DNA of 64,000 bases from Labia minor (GCA_963082975.1 OY720345.1:17200491-17264490), one strand, 5' to 3'; shown: positions 31,881-43,570, numbered from the stretch's first letter. Program-made: numbers and translations. The notes: generated from the sequence alone by a model not told the origin.

Positions 31881-32219
31881 AAAATAAATTTTATTTTTAA
31901 AGGATTAATGATATTTTTAGAATATCATTACATCCCCTGTTTACGATTTAAAAAAATTATTTTGGGGGATGAAAGGACCCAAAGAATTTTTTATTTTGTT
32001 GATAAACTGGGTAGTTACCACACATTCACGTGCACTCTAGTTTGTGGATTGTATATACAAAAATATTTACACTTATGTATTTACAAAAAGGTTTACAGTT
32101 TTTTATTTTAAAATATTTACACTTACAAACTAATTATAAAAATACTTTTTAAAAGTGTTGTTATTATTATATATTATTATATTATATTATTATTTGTTAT
32201 CACAGGTCAACCTATTTAA
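31881..32219. other. AT-rich gene-free stretch
   Basis: Contains short TTATTATATTATTA repeats (32160-32195), also found after ZNF-3 (37385-37430). No gene seen. Confidence 0.4.
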
Positions 32220-32465
32220 TTATAAAACCTTTTTTACTATGTTACGTATTACATAGTTAATATTTATTTTTAATTTATGATTTTTAAACGTCCCAATCAC
32301 AGTAGTAGAATCAGAGCTAATTAAAAAATAACTTCCTCTTCTAAAATCAATAAATTGTATTGCCTTCAAAACTGATATTGATTCTGCTGTAAAAATCGAG
32401 GCATATTTGTTAATTTCAAATTTAAATTTATACTTAATGTAAAATATATTTGTATAAAAAAACAT
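32220..32465 (-). pseudogene. LINE RNase H domain fragment
   Basis: The minus-strand frame reads YASIFTAESISVLKAIQFI, then FLISSDSTTVIGTF. IFTAE followed about 20 residues later by SDS is the E and second D region of RNase H in Jockey and I-clade LINEs. The first aspartate region is missing. It is a short isolated fragment. Confidence 0.55.
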
Positions 32466-33053
32466 CTTATAGAATTATCATTTTTAAATATATTAAAAAA
32501 TTAAATAATGGGTGGACAAAGTCATTCCTCAACTTAGGGTCATTTTGCCCACGTATTTTTATAACGTTTTTCTTAACTTCACTGGCGTCCGTCTCTCTGT
32601 CTGTCTGTTCGCTCTTTTGACAAATTGAAATCGATTTTTCATCATCTTAAGATTGAGATAGACTTTTGAAAATTTTTATAGATATTTCAATCGATCTCTA
32701 GAAGGTATAGAAGAAATATAATTGAATTATAATTAATTAGCGATTAATTACTTTTAGTAACTAACTCCTTTTGTATTGCTCCGATTAATTTTTTTTCAAC
32801 GGATTCTGAAGCATAAATATTGATTTCAGGATAGATTTTCATTTTGAAAGTAATTGAGAATACTTTATAGTATTGAAATTAATGATGAATTCTTATTAAT
32901 CAGTTGTGTCGCCAATAAGGCGGGATTTCTTCCCCTCAGATGGTATAGAGAAAATATCTTTTTTTTTATACATTGTATATGTCCCCGATAGAAAGGAAAC
33001 AAAACAATAGAATAACCTTTTTTTTATGAAGACTATATATATATATATATATA
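32466..33053. other. Gene-free stretch with an old duplication
   Basis: 32480-32555 resembles 395-470 (AAAAAATTAAATAATGGGTG, TTTTGCCCACG). A GTCTGTCTGTTCG block near 32600 looks like a Helitron 5' leader. Confidence 0.35.
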
Positions 33054-33400
33054 CTAGCTGATCAGAGCGCCTTCGGCGCTCTTCACACCTTGACGGGAGC
33101 TTCGCCCCCTATACCCCCGAAGTAATACATAGTATTTCGTTGGAAAAGGTAAAAGGTTTTAATCCATTTTGTTTTAATCAGTATATTACATTATATTATC
33201 ATTAAGACATTTTAATTTAATCAGTATATACATTTATACATTTAAATTAAGACAAAACTAATGAAGATGTATTTTTCCAGAGATGTGATCAATAAAACTC
33301 AATTTTTCTTTATAAATACTATCTCTGGTTTGAATTTCAAAAAAATCGTTAGAGTGGTTTTTGAGAACCCATGGTACAAACAAACAATTTTTACTCGTAT
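33054..33400 (-). mobile_element. Helitron 3' terminus next to repeat B
   Basis: The minus strand ends GAGCGCCGAAGGCGCTCTGA, then TCAGCTAG with T following. The second hairpin is imperfect (GGGGGCGAAGCTCCC). Beyond about 33230 it runs into repeat B, ending CAATTTTTACTCGTATAAGA. Confidence 0.6.
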
Positions 33401-33419
33401 AAGAAGATAAGATAAAGGA

Positions 33420-34691
33420 GAGTGTTTGTTTGTATGTATGTAATTTGTTTACTTTTTTCTGTCATAGAAACAAATATATATATAATTAGAACCTCTCTGT
33501 CTCCCACTATTTAAAATTTTGAAAAATGGAGTGTTCTAGCCAAATTAAGAAATTTAAATGCCTTATGCAACATTGATAGGTAAATGAATTGGACTGGAAG
33601 AGGAGACATGTGATTAGAGGAATTGGGGAAAAATCAACCGAAATGTAATTAAACAAAAAAAAATTCAAGAATTATGCTACGGATACGTCTTACATACAAT
33701 TAACATACAAAATGTAGAATTTGAAAAAGTATAAATATTTAAATACTTAAGATCTCTAATCACGAAGGATAATAATATTCGAGAAGAATTTAAATCGACG
33801 TTGTAATTGAGTAACGCCTGTTATTATGCATTAAAGGGGCTTATCCCATCAAAGAGGATCAAAATTAATATATATAAAACAATTATTTTTCATGTTGATA
33901 GATGACTAGGGTGACCATATTTCGAAAACACCAAACCGGTACAAACGGTATACCTCTTTTTTAGAACTAAATTGAAAAAATTTTGAAAAAAAATTACGAA
34001 ATGTAATAAATATTGATAAAACAGGACAATAGGCTGTCCCGAAGACATTTTTGAGACAGCACCTAACGACGGGACATTTGGTCACCCTATCGATGACTCT
34101 GGGAGACCTGAGTAGATTTAGAGTATTTGTGAGATTAATATTGTTCGCAGCATTTATACGCCAAAGGAAGATGAGGTCACAGGGGGATGGCGGAGATGGC
34201 ATAACGAGAAATAATGTCCAGATATAGTTAAGGTTATAAAATCGAGAAGGCTGGGATGGGAAGGGGACGTGGTTGGAATTGGAGAAACTAGAAATTGGGA
34301 GACATCCGGTGGAAGGCCAAGGACCAAGGTGGGTGGACAATGAAGGAAGGGACATGGGAGAGATTGGACAGGGTAGGATTTGGTTGTAGCTCAGGATAGG
34401 GACACTTAGAGAAATGTGGATGCTGCGGCTAAGAACTTACGAAAACTGTAGAGACACAGAGTTAGATAAATATAACATATACAATAATAATATATAATTA
34501 ATTTACTGATTAAATTAAAATATATTTTACAAGAAAACAAATAAATGTCTTATCTACTTATACAGATTGAAACAAAATGGATGAAAACCTTTTACATACA
34601 GACTTTCAACCAAATACTATGTATCACATGGTACAGGGGGCGGAATCCCCGTCTAGGTGAGAAGAGCGCCGAAGGCTCTCGGAGCAGCTAG
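33420..34691 (+). mobile_element. Helitron with a LINE ORF2 tail (copy B)
   Basis: The 3' end at 34691 has GAGCGCCGAAGGCTCTC, GGAGCAGCTAG and T. Between about 33590 and 34470, + strand frames show a LINE ORF2 segment (KDNNI-like thumb region, GRPRT-like tail, AQDRDT). It is followed by the shared block ACATATACAATAATAATATA. A 179-bp MITE splits the LINE part at 33909. The 5' end is uncertain (GTTTGTTTGTATGTATGT near 33424). Confidence 0.55.
33909..34087. mobile_element. MITE with GGGTGACCA inverted ends, TA target
   Basis: Starts GGGTGACCATATTTC and ends GACATTTGGTCACCC, with TA on both sides (33907-33908 and 34088-34089). 179 bp, no coding. The inserted piece is absent from the other LINE tails. 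A TA duplication suggests a Tc1/mariner-type or other TA-targeting family. Confidence 0.6.
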
Positions 34692-34929
34692 TATATTTAT
34701 AAAATATACATTTATATATATATATATATAAATAATGTATATATTTATATATATATACATTTATAAAATCTCATATTAATTAAAATTATTTATTTATAAA
34801 TATAATATAATAATTATTATTCAATAATAACATTTACTTAACATAAATTCATAAAATCAATTTAGAAGATTAATATATTTTTTTGTTTTATTCATTTTGT
34901 AAATTTTCGTATAACTTCATCTTTTATAT
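34692..34929. other. AT-rich stretch with TATA repeats
   Basis: No gene; TATATA repeats around 34710-34760. Confidence 0.4.
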
Positions 34930-35351
34930 TTTTTAAAAATGCACATAAGTCAACTTTTTTGGAATAGCCTATCTCCTGCTCATGTTTTATCATTAAGTTT
35001 TGGGACAGCATGTATATACAAGATCTGTTCAAAAGAAAAAGTGGATTTGAATTATTTTGAAAAGTATGTATTTATTCATCAATATCAATGGATTGGGTAG
35101 CATCAACTTCAATTCAACAATGGAAACAAAACAGCTATTTTAAATAATACGGTAAAATGTTGAGCATCTGCAGCGCTGTCTAGAGGTGCCGTTTTGCAAA
35201 AGTGTGTTAAAAGAGTTTATCTCGATCACTCCATGCAACTCCATGTCCTGGGCCTGCAGTGCTGTTGTGGTAAATACAAATCGAAATTACAAACATTTAT
35301 ATTACTTATTACCTTATATTTTATAATTGATAATACATTAATCAATTAAAG
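34930..35351 (+). promoter_or_regulatory. ZNF-3 promoter region (second promoter type)
   Basis: It is a close match to 48080-48540 upstream of ZNF-4. Shared marks are GCCTATCTCCTGCTCA, GTTTTGGGACAGCATG, GAGCATCTGCAGCGCTGTCT and GGTAAATACAAATCGAAATT. It is unrelated to the ZNF-1 and ZNF-2 type. It probably holds promoter and 5' UTR; the transcription start is not known. Confidence 0.5.
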
Positions 35352-37168
35352 ATGGATCTTTATTCACAAGAAGACAGAAAATATCCAATATATATAGGTA
35401 ATTTTTATTTCTATGTTATTCATCTATAGCAATATTAATTGTCACTAGAATTATTTTGTTTTATATTATTTTTAATGATAATATACCTTAATTTTAAAAT
35501 AGTTAGATATATAAAAATAATTCAATTCTAAATAAAACAATTCTTTTTGTAGGTCCTCTATATTCTTGTATATATTGTCGAACCAGTTTTATAAGTGAGA
35601 AATTTTTATCTAAACATTTAAAAAAATGTTTTCATAAAAAAATATTTTCAATTTTAAAAAATTATGTAAAATACAAAAAGAATACAAAGAAATATTTAGA
35701 CGAAAAATTAGAAGACGATACTGATCCTAATTATGAAAAGCCTTTAAAATGTAAATATTGTAAAAAGAAATTTAGTCGGAAATCTCATTTAAGTGCACAT
35801 TTAAAAATTCATACAGGTGAAAAGCCTTTTGAATGTATTTATTGTAAAAAGAAATTTAATAGGAAATCATATTTCAATTCTCATTTATTAATTCATACAG
35901 ATGAAAAACCTTTTGAATGTAATTATTGTAAAAAGAAATTTAATCAGAAATCAACTTTAAATACTCATTTAAAAATTCATACAGGAGAAAAACCTTTTGA
36001 ATGTAATTATTGTAAAAAGAAATTTAGTCGGAAATCTCATTTAAGTGCTCATTTAAAAATTCATACAGGTGAAAAGCCTTTTGAATGTATTTATTGTAAA
36101 AAGAAATTTAATAGGAAATCATATTTCAATTCTCATTTATTAATTCATGGAGATGAAAAACCTTTTGAATGTAGTTATTGTAAAAAGAAATTTATTTTGA
36201 AATCAATTTTAGAAAATCATTTATTAATTCATACTGGTGAAAAACCTTTTGAATGTAATTATTGTAAAAAGAAATTTAATCTGAAAGGTAATTTAAATAA
36301 TCATTTACTAATTCATACAGGTGAAAAACCTTTTGAATGTAATTATTGTAAAAAGAAATTTAATTATAAATCACATTTAAATACACATTTACTAATTCAT
36401 ACTGGTGAAAAACCTTTTGAATGTAAATATTGTCAAAAGAAATTTAATGTGAAATCTGCTTTAAATGCACATTTATTAATTCATACTGGAGAAAAACCTT
36501 TTGAATGTAAATATTGTCAAAAGAAATTTAATAATAAATCAATTTTAAATAAACATTTATTAATTCATACAGGTGAGAAACCTTTTGAATGTAAATATTG
36601 TCAAAAGAAATTTAATAGGAAAACAAATTTAAATACTCATTTAAAAATTCATGCTGGTGAAAAACCTTTTGAATGTAATTATTGTCAAAAGAAATTTCTT
36701 CTGAAATCACATTTAAATTCTCATTTATTAATTCATTCAGGTGAAAAACCTTTTGAATGTAAATATTGTCAAAAGAAATTTAATAGGAAAACAAATTTAA
36801 ATACTCATTTAAAAATTCATGCTGGTGAAAAACCTTTTGAATGTAATTATTGTCAAAAGAAATTTCTTCTGAAATCACATTTAAATTCTCATTTATTAAT
36901 TCATTCAGGTGAAAAACCTTTTCAATGTAAATATTGTAAAAATAAATATAATCATAAATCAACTTTAAATACACATTTACTAATTCATACTGGTGAAAAA
37001 CCTTTTGAATGTAAATATTATAAAAAGAAATTTTATCGGAAATCACATTTAAATTCTCATTTATTAATTCATACAGCTGAAAAGCCTTTTGAATGTAATT
37101 ATTGTGAAAAGAAATTTAATCGGAAATCAACTTTAAATACACATATATTAATTCATACAGATAAATAG
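35352..37168 (+). CDS. C2H2 zinc-finger protein ZNF-3, two exons, 553 aa
   Basis: Exon 1 is 35352-35397 (MDLYSQEDRKYPIYI), the intron is 35398-35552 (phase 1), and exon 2 is 35553-37168. The spliced 1662 nt give 553 codons plus TAG. After the atypical finger (CIYCRTSF) and an acidic and lysine-rich spacer there are 17 fingers. Finger 16 reads CKYY: its second zinc cysteine is replaced by tyrosine (codon 37019-37021), so that finger probably does not fold. Fingers 11-12 and 13-14 are an identical 168-bp tandem duplication, and fingers 1-2 recur as 4-5 with minor changes. The upstream region resembles ZNF-4, not ZNF-1 and ZNF-2. An ATG at 36197 lies inside the array and is not the start. It is likely a sequence-specific nuclear DNA-binding protein; no effector domain was recognised. 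Confidence 0.85.
36593..36928 (+). repeat. 168-bp identical tandem duplication inside ZNF-3
   Basis: Two adjacent 168-bp units (offset 36611 to 36779) encode the finger pair with helices NRKTNLNTH and LLKSHLNSH twice, with no base difference visible. The units end at small differences (GAG versus GAA on the left, TTTTC versus TTTTG on the right). Confidence 0.8.
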
Positions 37169-37660
37169 CCTTTTGAATGTAATTATTGTATAAAGAAAAT
37201 CTCCTTTAAGTAAACATTTATTAATTCATAATTTTTGAAAAAAAGGCTTAATAGTACTGACTAAAAATTATTTTTGTTTCTTTCTTTGATTAATGTTATT
37301 TACTTTATATGTTAAATTCAATAAAAATCTTATTTTTTAACTTAATATTAATAATAATTATTGTATTTCGACCATTGATTAAAGTGTTGTTATTATTATA
37401 TATTATTATATTATATTATTATTTGTTATCTATTTATTTATTCATGTCTAAGATACTTCAAAAAATTCTTTAAATTTTTACTAACATTAAGAATAAATTT
37501 TATACAAATTCTAATTTTAATTATGATCTTCTAAATTTTACACGAGAATGTAATTTGAATAGAGTTATTGTAATTAATTGATTGTATATAATGAAAAATT
37601 TGATTTATATTTTCAATTCTGTAAACTTACTAGGAACAATGTTATTTATAATATCTATCT
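37169..37660 (+). other. ZNF-3 3' flank
   Basis: The family tail with AATAAA at 37320 runs to about 37385, then AT-rich sequence with no gene. Confidence 0.5.
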
Positions 37661-37675
37661 ATCTATCTATATTCT

Positions 37676-38997
37676 TCTTCTATATATATAAAAATGAAAT
37701 GTATGTTTGTATGTGGCGTTGTACACAGCTGGATCCAAGAGGCGGAGGTAAAGTTTCTAAGGAAACTAACAAACTATCAACAAAGCTCAGGGCCAGTCAC
37801 TCAAGTGCTGCGGAATTCATTTGCAATTCCCATGTTTTTCTCACGGCCAATTATATGTTGCATGTTCGCGAGTAGGTACAAAACATTTGTTTATTTACGC
37901 TCCATGTGGAAAAACTGAGAACGATTAGTAAAGCATAGCGATAAAACAAAATATTTAGTAAGAGAGAAAAACATTGTTAACACACAAGGTCAACATACAA
38001 AATGTAGAATTTGAAAATGTAGAAAAATTTAAATGCTTAGATTCTGTAATTACAAAGGATAATAATATTGCATAAGAATTTAAATCGATGTCGCAATCGT
38101 GTAACATACAGTAAAGAGGCTTATCACATCAAAACTTTTATCAAAATTGATGAAAATTGAAATATTACCCTGGAAAAAGATATTGGTCGGAAGATCGATT
38201 GGAAAACGTGCGTTTGGAAGACCAAGGACCGCTGTGGGTGGACAATGTAGGAAGAGACGTGAGAGAGATGGGACAGGGTAGGAGTTAGATGGTTATAGCT
38301 CATGATAGGGATACTTGGAGAAATGTGGTTGTTGGGGCCAAAAACTTTCGAGTATCGTAGAGCCAGAGCTCAGAGGTAGATAGATAGATATAACATTTAC
38401 AAGAACACAAAAAAATGATTGTTTTATGTAATATACTGATTGAAACAAAAAGGAAGAAAATCTTTTACATACAGATTTTCAACCAAATATTATGTTTCAC
38501 TCGGGAGTACAGGGGACGAATCTAGATGTGAAGAGGGCAGCTAGATATAAGGTTATAAAATAGAAAAGGTTGGGTTGGGAAGGGGTCATGGCTAGAATGG
38601 TAGATTACAGATCGGCGAAAAATATTGGAAAAACCGATTGGGAAACGTCCGGTGGGATTGGGAAGCCCAAGGTCGCGGTGAGTGGACAATGTAGGAAGGG
38701 ACGTGGGACAGATGGGACAGGGTAGGAATTTTATGGTTATAGCTCAGGATTGGGGTTGGTTTCAAAATCCGTAGGGGCACAGAGATAGATAGATAGATAT
38801 AACAAATACAATAGTAATATATAATTAATTTACTGATTAAATTGAAATATATTTTAAATAAGAAGACAAAAAGAAATGATAATATAATGTAATATACTGA
38901 TTGAAACAAAATGGATGAAAACCTTTTACATACAGACTTTCAACGAAATACTATGTATTACTTCCGGGGAGCCCTCGTCAAGGTGAGAATCAGCTAG
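37676..38997 (+). mobile_element. Helitron with helicase end and LINE tail (copies C and D)
   Basis: 5' leader TCTATATATATAAAAATG near 37679. At 37770-37925 a frame encodes GQSLKCCGIHLQFPCFSHGQ, then LYVACSRVGTKH and APCGKTEN: the C-terminal end of a Helitron Pif1-type helicase. A LINE ORF2 segment follows (38000-38370; CLDSVITKDNNIA). A first 3' end (GGGCAGCTAG, 38544) is followed by a second partial LINE tail and a second 3' end (ATCAGCTAG then T, 38997). The tail is duplicated in tandem. Confidence 0.65.
37770..37925 (+). pseudogene. Helitron helicase C-terminal fragment
   Basis: The conserved motif of Pif1-like Helitron helicases (QG-L, CFSHGQLYVACSRVG, IYAP-GKT) is clear and continuous for about 45 codons. 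The rest of Rep and helicase is missing. Confidence 0.75.
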
Positions 38998-39210
38998 TAC
39001 CCACCAAGCACCCCCCCCCCCCATACGCTTTTCTATCAAGAAGTTACTAGAAGGGTTAATAGATGGAGCCAAATTTTAAATAAAAATAAAATATAACTAT
39101 ATAAAATTTAATATTAAAATTTAATAAAATAAAATTTAATTTAATAAAATATTAAGATAATAAAAATTAATAAATTTGTAAAAAAATATATAATACTTAA
39201 AAAAAAAATT

Positions 39211-39302
39211 GTGCCTTTGCGAGTTTAGAACTGAGGGTGCAAAGTCATAAGATGACGCGCTAGCTCGTTTAGCCAGGAACCACTCTTGTTTGCAAGTCTC
39301 CT
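39211..39302 (-). repeat. tRNA-derived SINE (copy 2)
   Basis: Nearly the same as 14141-14232, with the same AT-rich tail (AATAAAATTTAATTTAATAA) to its left from about 39075. The boxes are slightly decayed. Confidence 0.6.
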
Positions 39303-39687
39303 ACAAGGGTATACCAGCTGGTCAGAGCGCCTTCGGCGCTCTTCACACCTGGACGGGTGCTCCGCCCCCTGTACCCCCGAGTGGTACATAGTATTTGGTT
39401 AAAAGTAGTAAAAGGTTTTCATCCATTTTGTTTCAATCAGTATATTACATAAAACATTCATTTCTTTTTGTGTTCTTATTTAAAATATATTTTAATTTAA
39501 TCAGTAAATTAATTATAGTTGGCACCACTAGTCCAGTGACGTCAAGGAGTGGGGAGACGAGATAGAGGTGCAAGTGGGGATGTATGAATGGAGAGAGTAT
39601 TAATAAAGTAACCAGTGACCTAAACACTTGTCTTATTATTTCATATAATTCCCATACCTTCCCGAAACATAACTGGTGTCAGAAAAT

Positions 39688-40626
39688 ATGGATTCAGAAC
39701 TCAAGCTGAGAATAAAGAAAATGAAATCAGTGATTTCAAAACTACATAACATAGTTGAAACCGAAGAAAATTCTTTAAGTGAAACGGTTGAGAAAAGAAT
39801 CACTGATATTAAAAAGGAATTTCATGAAATCAACATGAAATTAATGGATATAGATGATGAGGAAGAAATTGACTTAAGTGAATATACGGAAAAACTATTG
39901 AAAATGATAAACAAATGCCGGAAGAGAGACATCCCGAAAGCGATTGAACAATTGTTGAAGCCAAAAATCTTCGAGGGGAATCTCTTAGACTTCGAGAACT
40001 GGACGTCATCTACCTTATTAATGATTGAAGAGGCCAATATAACTGATAACTTGAAGTTGGCAGCCCTTAAAAATGCGGTTAGTAACAAACCATTTAATTT
40101 AATTAAACACCTGAACTCTTTTGAAACGGCCAAGCATCGCCTTTCTGAATATTATGGAGATCCAATTCTGATAACGGATCAATGCTTTATCAATATTAAA
40201 AATATTGAAATTGATTTTAACAATTTTCAACGATGGTTAGAAGCCATTGGCTGTCTTGAAAATATTATAGAGGTATTCTCTAAAGCCAAACCTGACGAAA
40301 CAAAAATCAAATCATTTAAAAGAGTTTTGATAAAAAAAATACCTGCCAATATAGCAGAGGAATATATTAGCAAATATGAGATGGGTTCCACTTTGAAAGA
40401 ATTGTTGGAATTCATAAAGCTAAAGGGGAATATGATTAAACAAAAAATCGAATTGGGAATCATAACTAAAGCGATGCAAAAAGCTGAATCACCTAAGACC
40501 AATCGTCTGGACTCATGTTTATTTTGCAAAGAAAAGCATAAAACAATATTTTGTACGACAGGCTCAACAAAGTCAAGATTTGATAAGGCAAAAAAATTAA
40601 AAATTTGTAAAGAAAAAGGTCAATGA
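39688..40626 (+). CDS. Gag-like frame of the AGTT-type Gypsy element
   Basis: 316 codons. N-terminal coiled-coil-like region, then a DUF1759-like gag core (KPKIFEGNLLDFENW) and a zinc-knuckle-like CLFCKEKHKTIFC near the end. Part of a broken element. Confidence 0.7.
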   Translation: MDSELKLRIKKMKSVISKLHNIVETEENSLSETVEKRITDIKKEFHEINMKLMDIDDEEEIDLSEYTEKLLKMINKCRKRDIPKAIEQLLKPKIFEGNLLDFENWTSSTLLMIEEANITDNLKLAALKNAVSNKPFNLIKHLNSFETAKHRLSEYYGDPILITDQCFINIKNIEIDFNNFQRWLEAIGCLENIIEVFSKAKPDETKIKSFKRVLIKKIPANIAEEYISKYEMGSTLKELLEFIKLKGNMIKQKIELGIITKAMQKAESPKTNRLDSCLFCKEKHKTIFCTTGSTKSRFDKAKKLKICKEKGQ

Positions 40627-40948
40627 CGAGCATTTAAATCAAAATGACATAATACCGCCTAGCGATTTCGATAAAGAAGAAGAATTTTTCTGTCATCAAT
40701 CGTTAGAACACATTATTAAAAAATATTCAAATGTTTTTCTAGGCATTGGACGAAATAATAAAATAAAACATAAGATCGAATTAATATCGAATAAACCAAT
40801 AAAAATTTATAGACGTATAAACTATAATATACGGAAAAAAGTTGAAGAACATATCCAAGATTTATTAGATAAAAAAATTATAGAAGAATCTGTAAGTGAG
40901 TATTGTTCACCGATTTTACCAATAAAGAAAAACGATGGCTCTATACGC

Positions 40949-41506
40949 TTGACGGTAGATTTTAGGCAGTTAAACTCCTTATCGAAAAAGGACGTTTACC
41001 CAATGCCTAGACTGGATGAATTAATGGATAACTTAGGCGAGGCCAAGGTATTCAGTAAAATAGATATGACGAAAGGCTATTATCAAATAGAATTAGAAAA
41101 GGAAAGTAAACATTTAACAGCTTTTTCATGGAACAAAAAACTATATCACTTTAACAGACTCCCTTTTGGTCTCGCTTCAGCCCCCCAAACGTTTCAGAGG
41201 TTAATGAATAGAATTTTTTGCGACCTGGAATTTGTCCAATGCTACCTAGACGACGTGATTGTATATTCAAAAAATTATCAAGAACATTTAGAAATAGTTT
41301 TAAAAAGATTCGAGAAAGAAAACTTAAAAATAAACAAGACTAAATGTCAATTCGGGAAGGGTGAAATCAGATTCCTAGGCTTTCAAATAAAAAATGGAGC
41401 TAAATTCATACCTGAAGACAAAATCAAAGCACTGGTGGATTACCCAAGACCGCAAATAGCAGATATACTTAGAGGGAAAACCATTCTCTATAGAGTCAGA
41501 TCATAG
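40949..41506 (+). pseudogene. Reverse transcriptase region of the AGTT-type Gypsy element
   Basis: Contains LTVDFRQLNSLSKKDVYPMP, FSKIDMTKGYYQIEL, LPFGLASAPQTFQRLM and the catalytic YLDDVIVYSK. The domain is typical of Ty3/Gypsy. Part of a broken element. Confidence 0.85.
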
Positions 41507-41519
41507 ACCGCTCGTCTGG

Positions 41520-42449
41520 ATGATAAGTAAAAAAGACTGCGCAGGTAAACTAGCCCGGTGGGCACTACTACTGCAAGAATACGACATAGAAGAAATAAAA
41601 CATATAAAAGGGAGCGAAAACGTAGTGGCAGATGCCTTAAGCCGGATTGAAATTAATATAATAACAAATGAAACGGAAAAGCAACCTAACGAAAATATTG
41701 AAAATATTAATGGACGAGATTATTTAATTGAAAACAACAGAAAAAGATTGATTATAACAAAGGAGGATGACAAGAAAATGATTAAGACAACAGTCCATGA
41801 AGAATATGGCCATATGGGACTTTTTAAAGGATCCGAACTGATCCGAAATCGTTTCTTTTGGAAAGGCTGGAAGAAAGATTTGAAGAGACACATCAAGAAA
41901 TGTGTCAAATGCCAAACAAAAGGTGATGATAACGAATCTAGAGAACAAATGACGTTAAGAAACGCACATTTGCTCAAACCCTGGCAAAAACTGTCTGTTG
42001 ATATATGCGGCCCATTTACAAAATCAACTAAAAATAACAAATATATTATTCTGGGTCAAGATTTGTTCTCTAAATTTGTAGTGGGAATTGCTGTTAAAGA
42101 AGTGAAAGCAATTCAAATATGTAGATGGTTGGTGAAAGTCGCAAAGGAATTTGGATTCCCACAAGAAATCATTGTGGACTAGGGGTCGCAATTCAATTCA
42201 GTGGAATTCAAGAAATTTTGTCAAGAAAATAAAGTGAACATACACTATATTTCAGCATACCACCATCAATCAAATGGGCAGATTGAACGATTCAATAGAT
42301 CTTTGGAGAGGATGATAAGAACCTCAATCGAAAATCAAAAAGAATGGTGTTCGATCCTGGACAAGATGCTCTTTGCTTACAACACGACCACTCAATGCAG
42401 TACGCGAGTGTCTCCAGTGGCCAACAATAAAAGAAGAAAAGTCACCTGA
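41520..42449 (+). pseudogene. RNase H end and integrase region of the AGTT-type Gypsy element
   Basis: RNase H end (NVVADALSRI), integrase zinc domain (HEEYGHMGLFKGSELIRNRF, CVKCQTKGD), core start (SVDICGPF) and the late core region (HHQSNGQIERFNRSLERMI). Part of a broken element. Confidence 0.8.
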
Positions 42450-43570
42450 AGAAATTGCTCAACTAGCCCGAGAAAACATTTCGAAAGCAGAAAAATATCA
42501 AAATTTTACTACGACAGAGCCACAAAGCCATCTATCTGCAAGGTACAAGATAAGGTTTGGTGGCATTGTCCGGAGCAAGGAATAGAAAAATCGAAAAAAC
42601 TGAACATAAAATGGCAAGGTCCATTTAGGGTGGTAAAAGTAAATTACCCAATAGCAACTTTGGAAGATAAGATTAAAAATCAAAAGAAAATTCACCTTAA
42701 CCATATTAAAAGGTGTGAAGATGAAAATTTAAATCTGGGCCTATTTCGTTTTAGAGGGAGGCCGAAGATTAGAGAGGGAGGAGTTGGCACCACTAGTCCA
42801 GTGACGTCAAGGAGTGGGGAGACGAGATAGAGGTGCGAGTGTTGATGTATGAATGGAGAGAGTATTAATAAAGTAACCAGTGACCTAAACACTTGTCTTA
42901 TTATTTCATATAATTCCCATACCTTCCCGAAACATAACTTTATATATATTATTATTGTATATGTTATATCTATCTATTTATATGGCTCAAAGATACTCGA
43001 AAGTTCTTGGCCACATTTCTCCAAATGTCCCTATCCTGAGCCCTTGTCCCATCTCTCTTACGTCCCTTCCTATGCGTCCATGGTCTTGATTCCATTTGAT
43101 AATAATTTTGATGCATGATAACAGGCGTTTCCCGATTGATACCTCGATTTAAATTCTTCTCAAATATTATTATCCTTCGTGATTACATTCAATTTTTCTA
43201 CATATTCAAATTTTACATTTTGTATATTAAGATTTTTTAGTTTATACTGTTCCTCTTTAACACTAAATATTTTTTCTTATCACTATTAATTTCAAACCTC
43301 CATTAATTTTTCCTCGCTATCTGTAATTGCAATTGCCGAATCTCTTATAATATTTAAGACGTCTGCTTAGCCTAACTTTTCAATTTTTTTGTTTAATTGC
43401 ATTTCGAGTGATTTTTTCCCAATTTGTGTAATCTCATACTCACAACATGCAACATATAATTGGCCGTGGGAAAAACAGGGATTGCAAATGAATTCCGCAG
43501 CACTTGAGTGTATGGCCCTGAGCTTGGAACATGGTCAAATCGGCGGTCAAAGTTGAAAATTCCCCATATA

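Larger units (their letters stand above)
39517..42939 (+). mobile_element. Ty3/Gypsy element, AGTT-AACT type, broken
   Basis: 158-bp LTRs at 39517-39674 and 42782-42939 start AGTTGGC, end CATAACT and differ at about three bases. The 4-bp duplication TTAT flanks it. AGTT/AACT ends and AT-rich targets are known for the gypsy/17.6 group. The primer-binding site GGTGTCAGAAAATATGG overlaps the LTR end; the purine tract is GAGAGGGAGG. Parts are gag (39688-40626), reverse transcriptase (about 40640-41460), a piece of RNase H (about 41500-41640) and integrase (about 41700-42560). It is broken (a handful of breaks), fairly young. Confidence 0.9.
39314..43570 (-). mobile_element. Helitron with helicase end and LINE tail (copy E), split by a Gypsy element
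   Basis: The 3' end at 39314 (minus) has GAGCGCCGAAGGCGCTCTG and a mutated CTGG for CTAG. The body continues to 39516, is interrupted by the Gypsy element, and resumes at 42944 with a LINE ORF2 tail (42985-43380) and helicase end (43440-43540; FQAQGHTLKCCGIHLQS). The order helicase, LINE, hairpins is the same as in copy C. Confidence 0.65.

Noticed and set aside
36780-37046. Minus-strand frame antisense to ZNF-3
   Set aside because: Antisense shadow of the repetitive finger exon.
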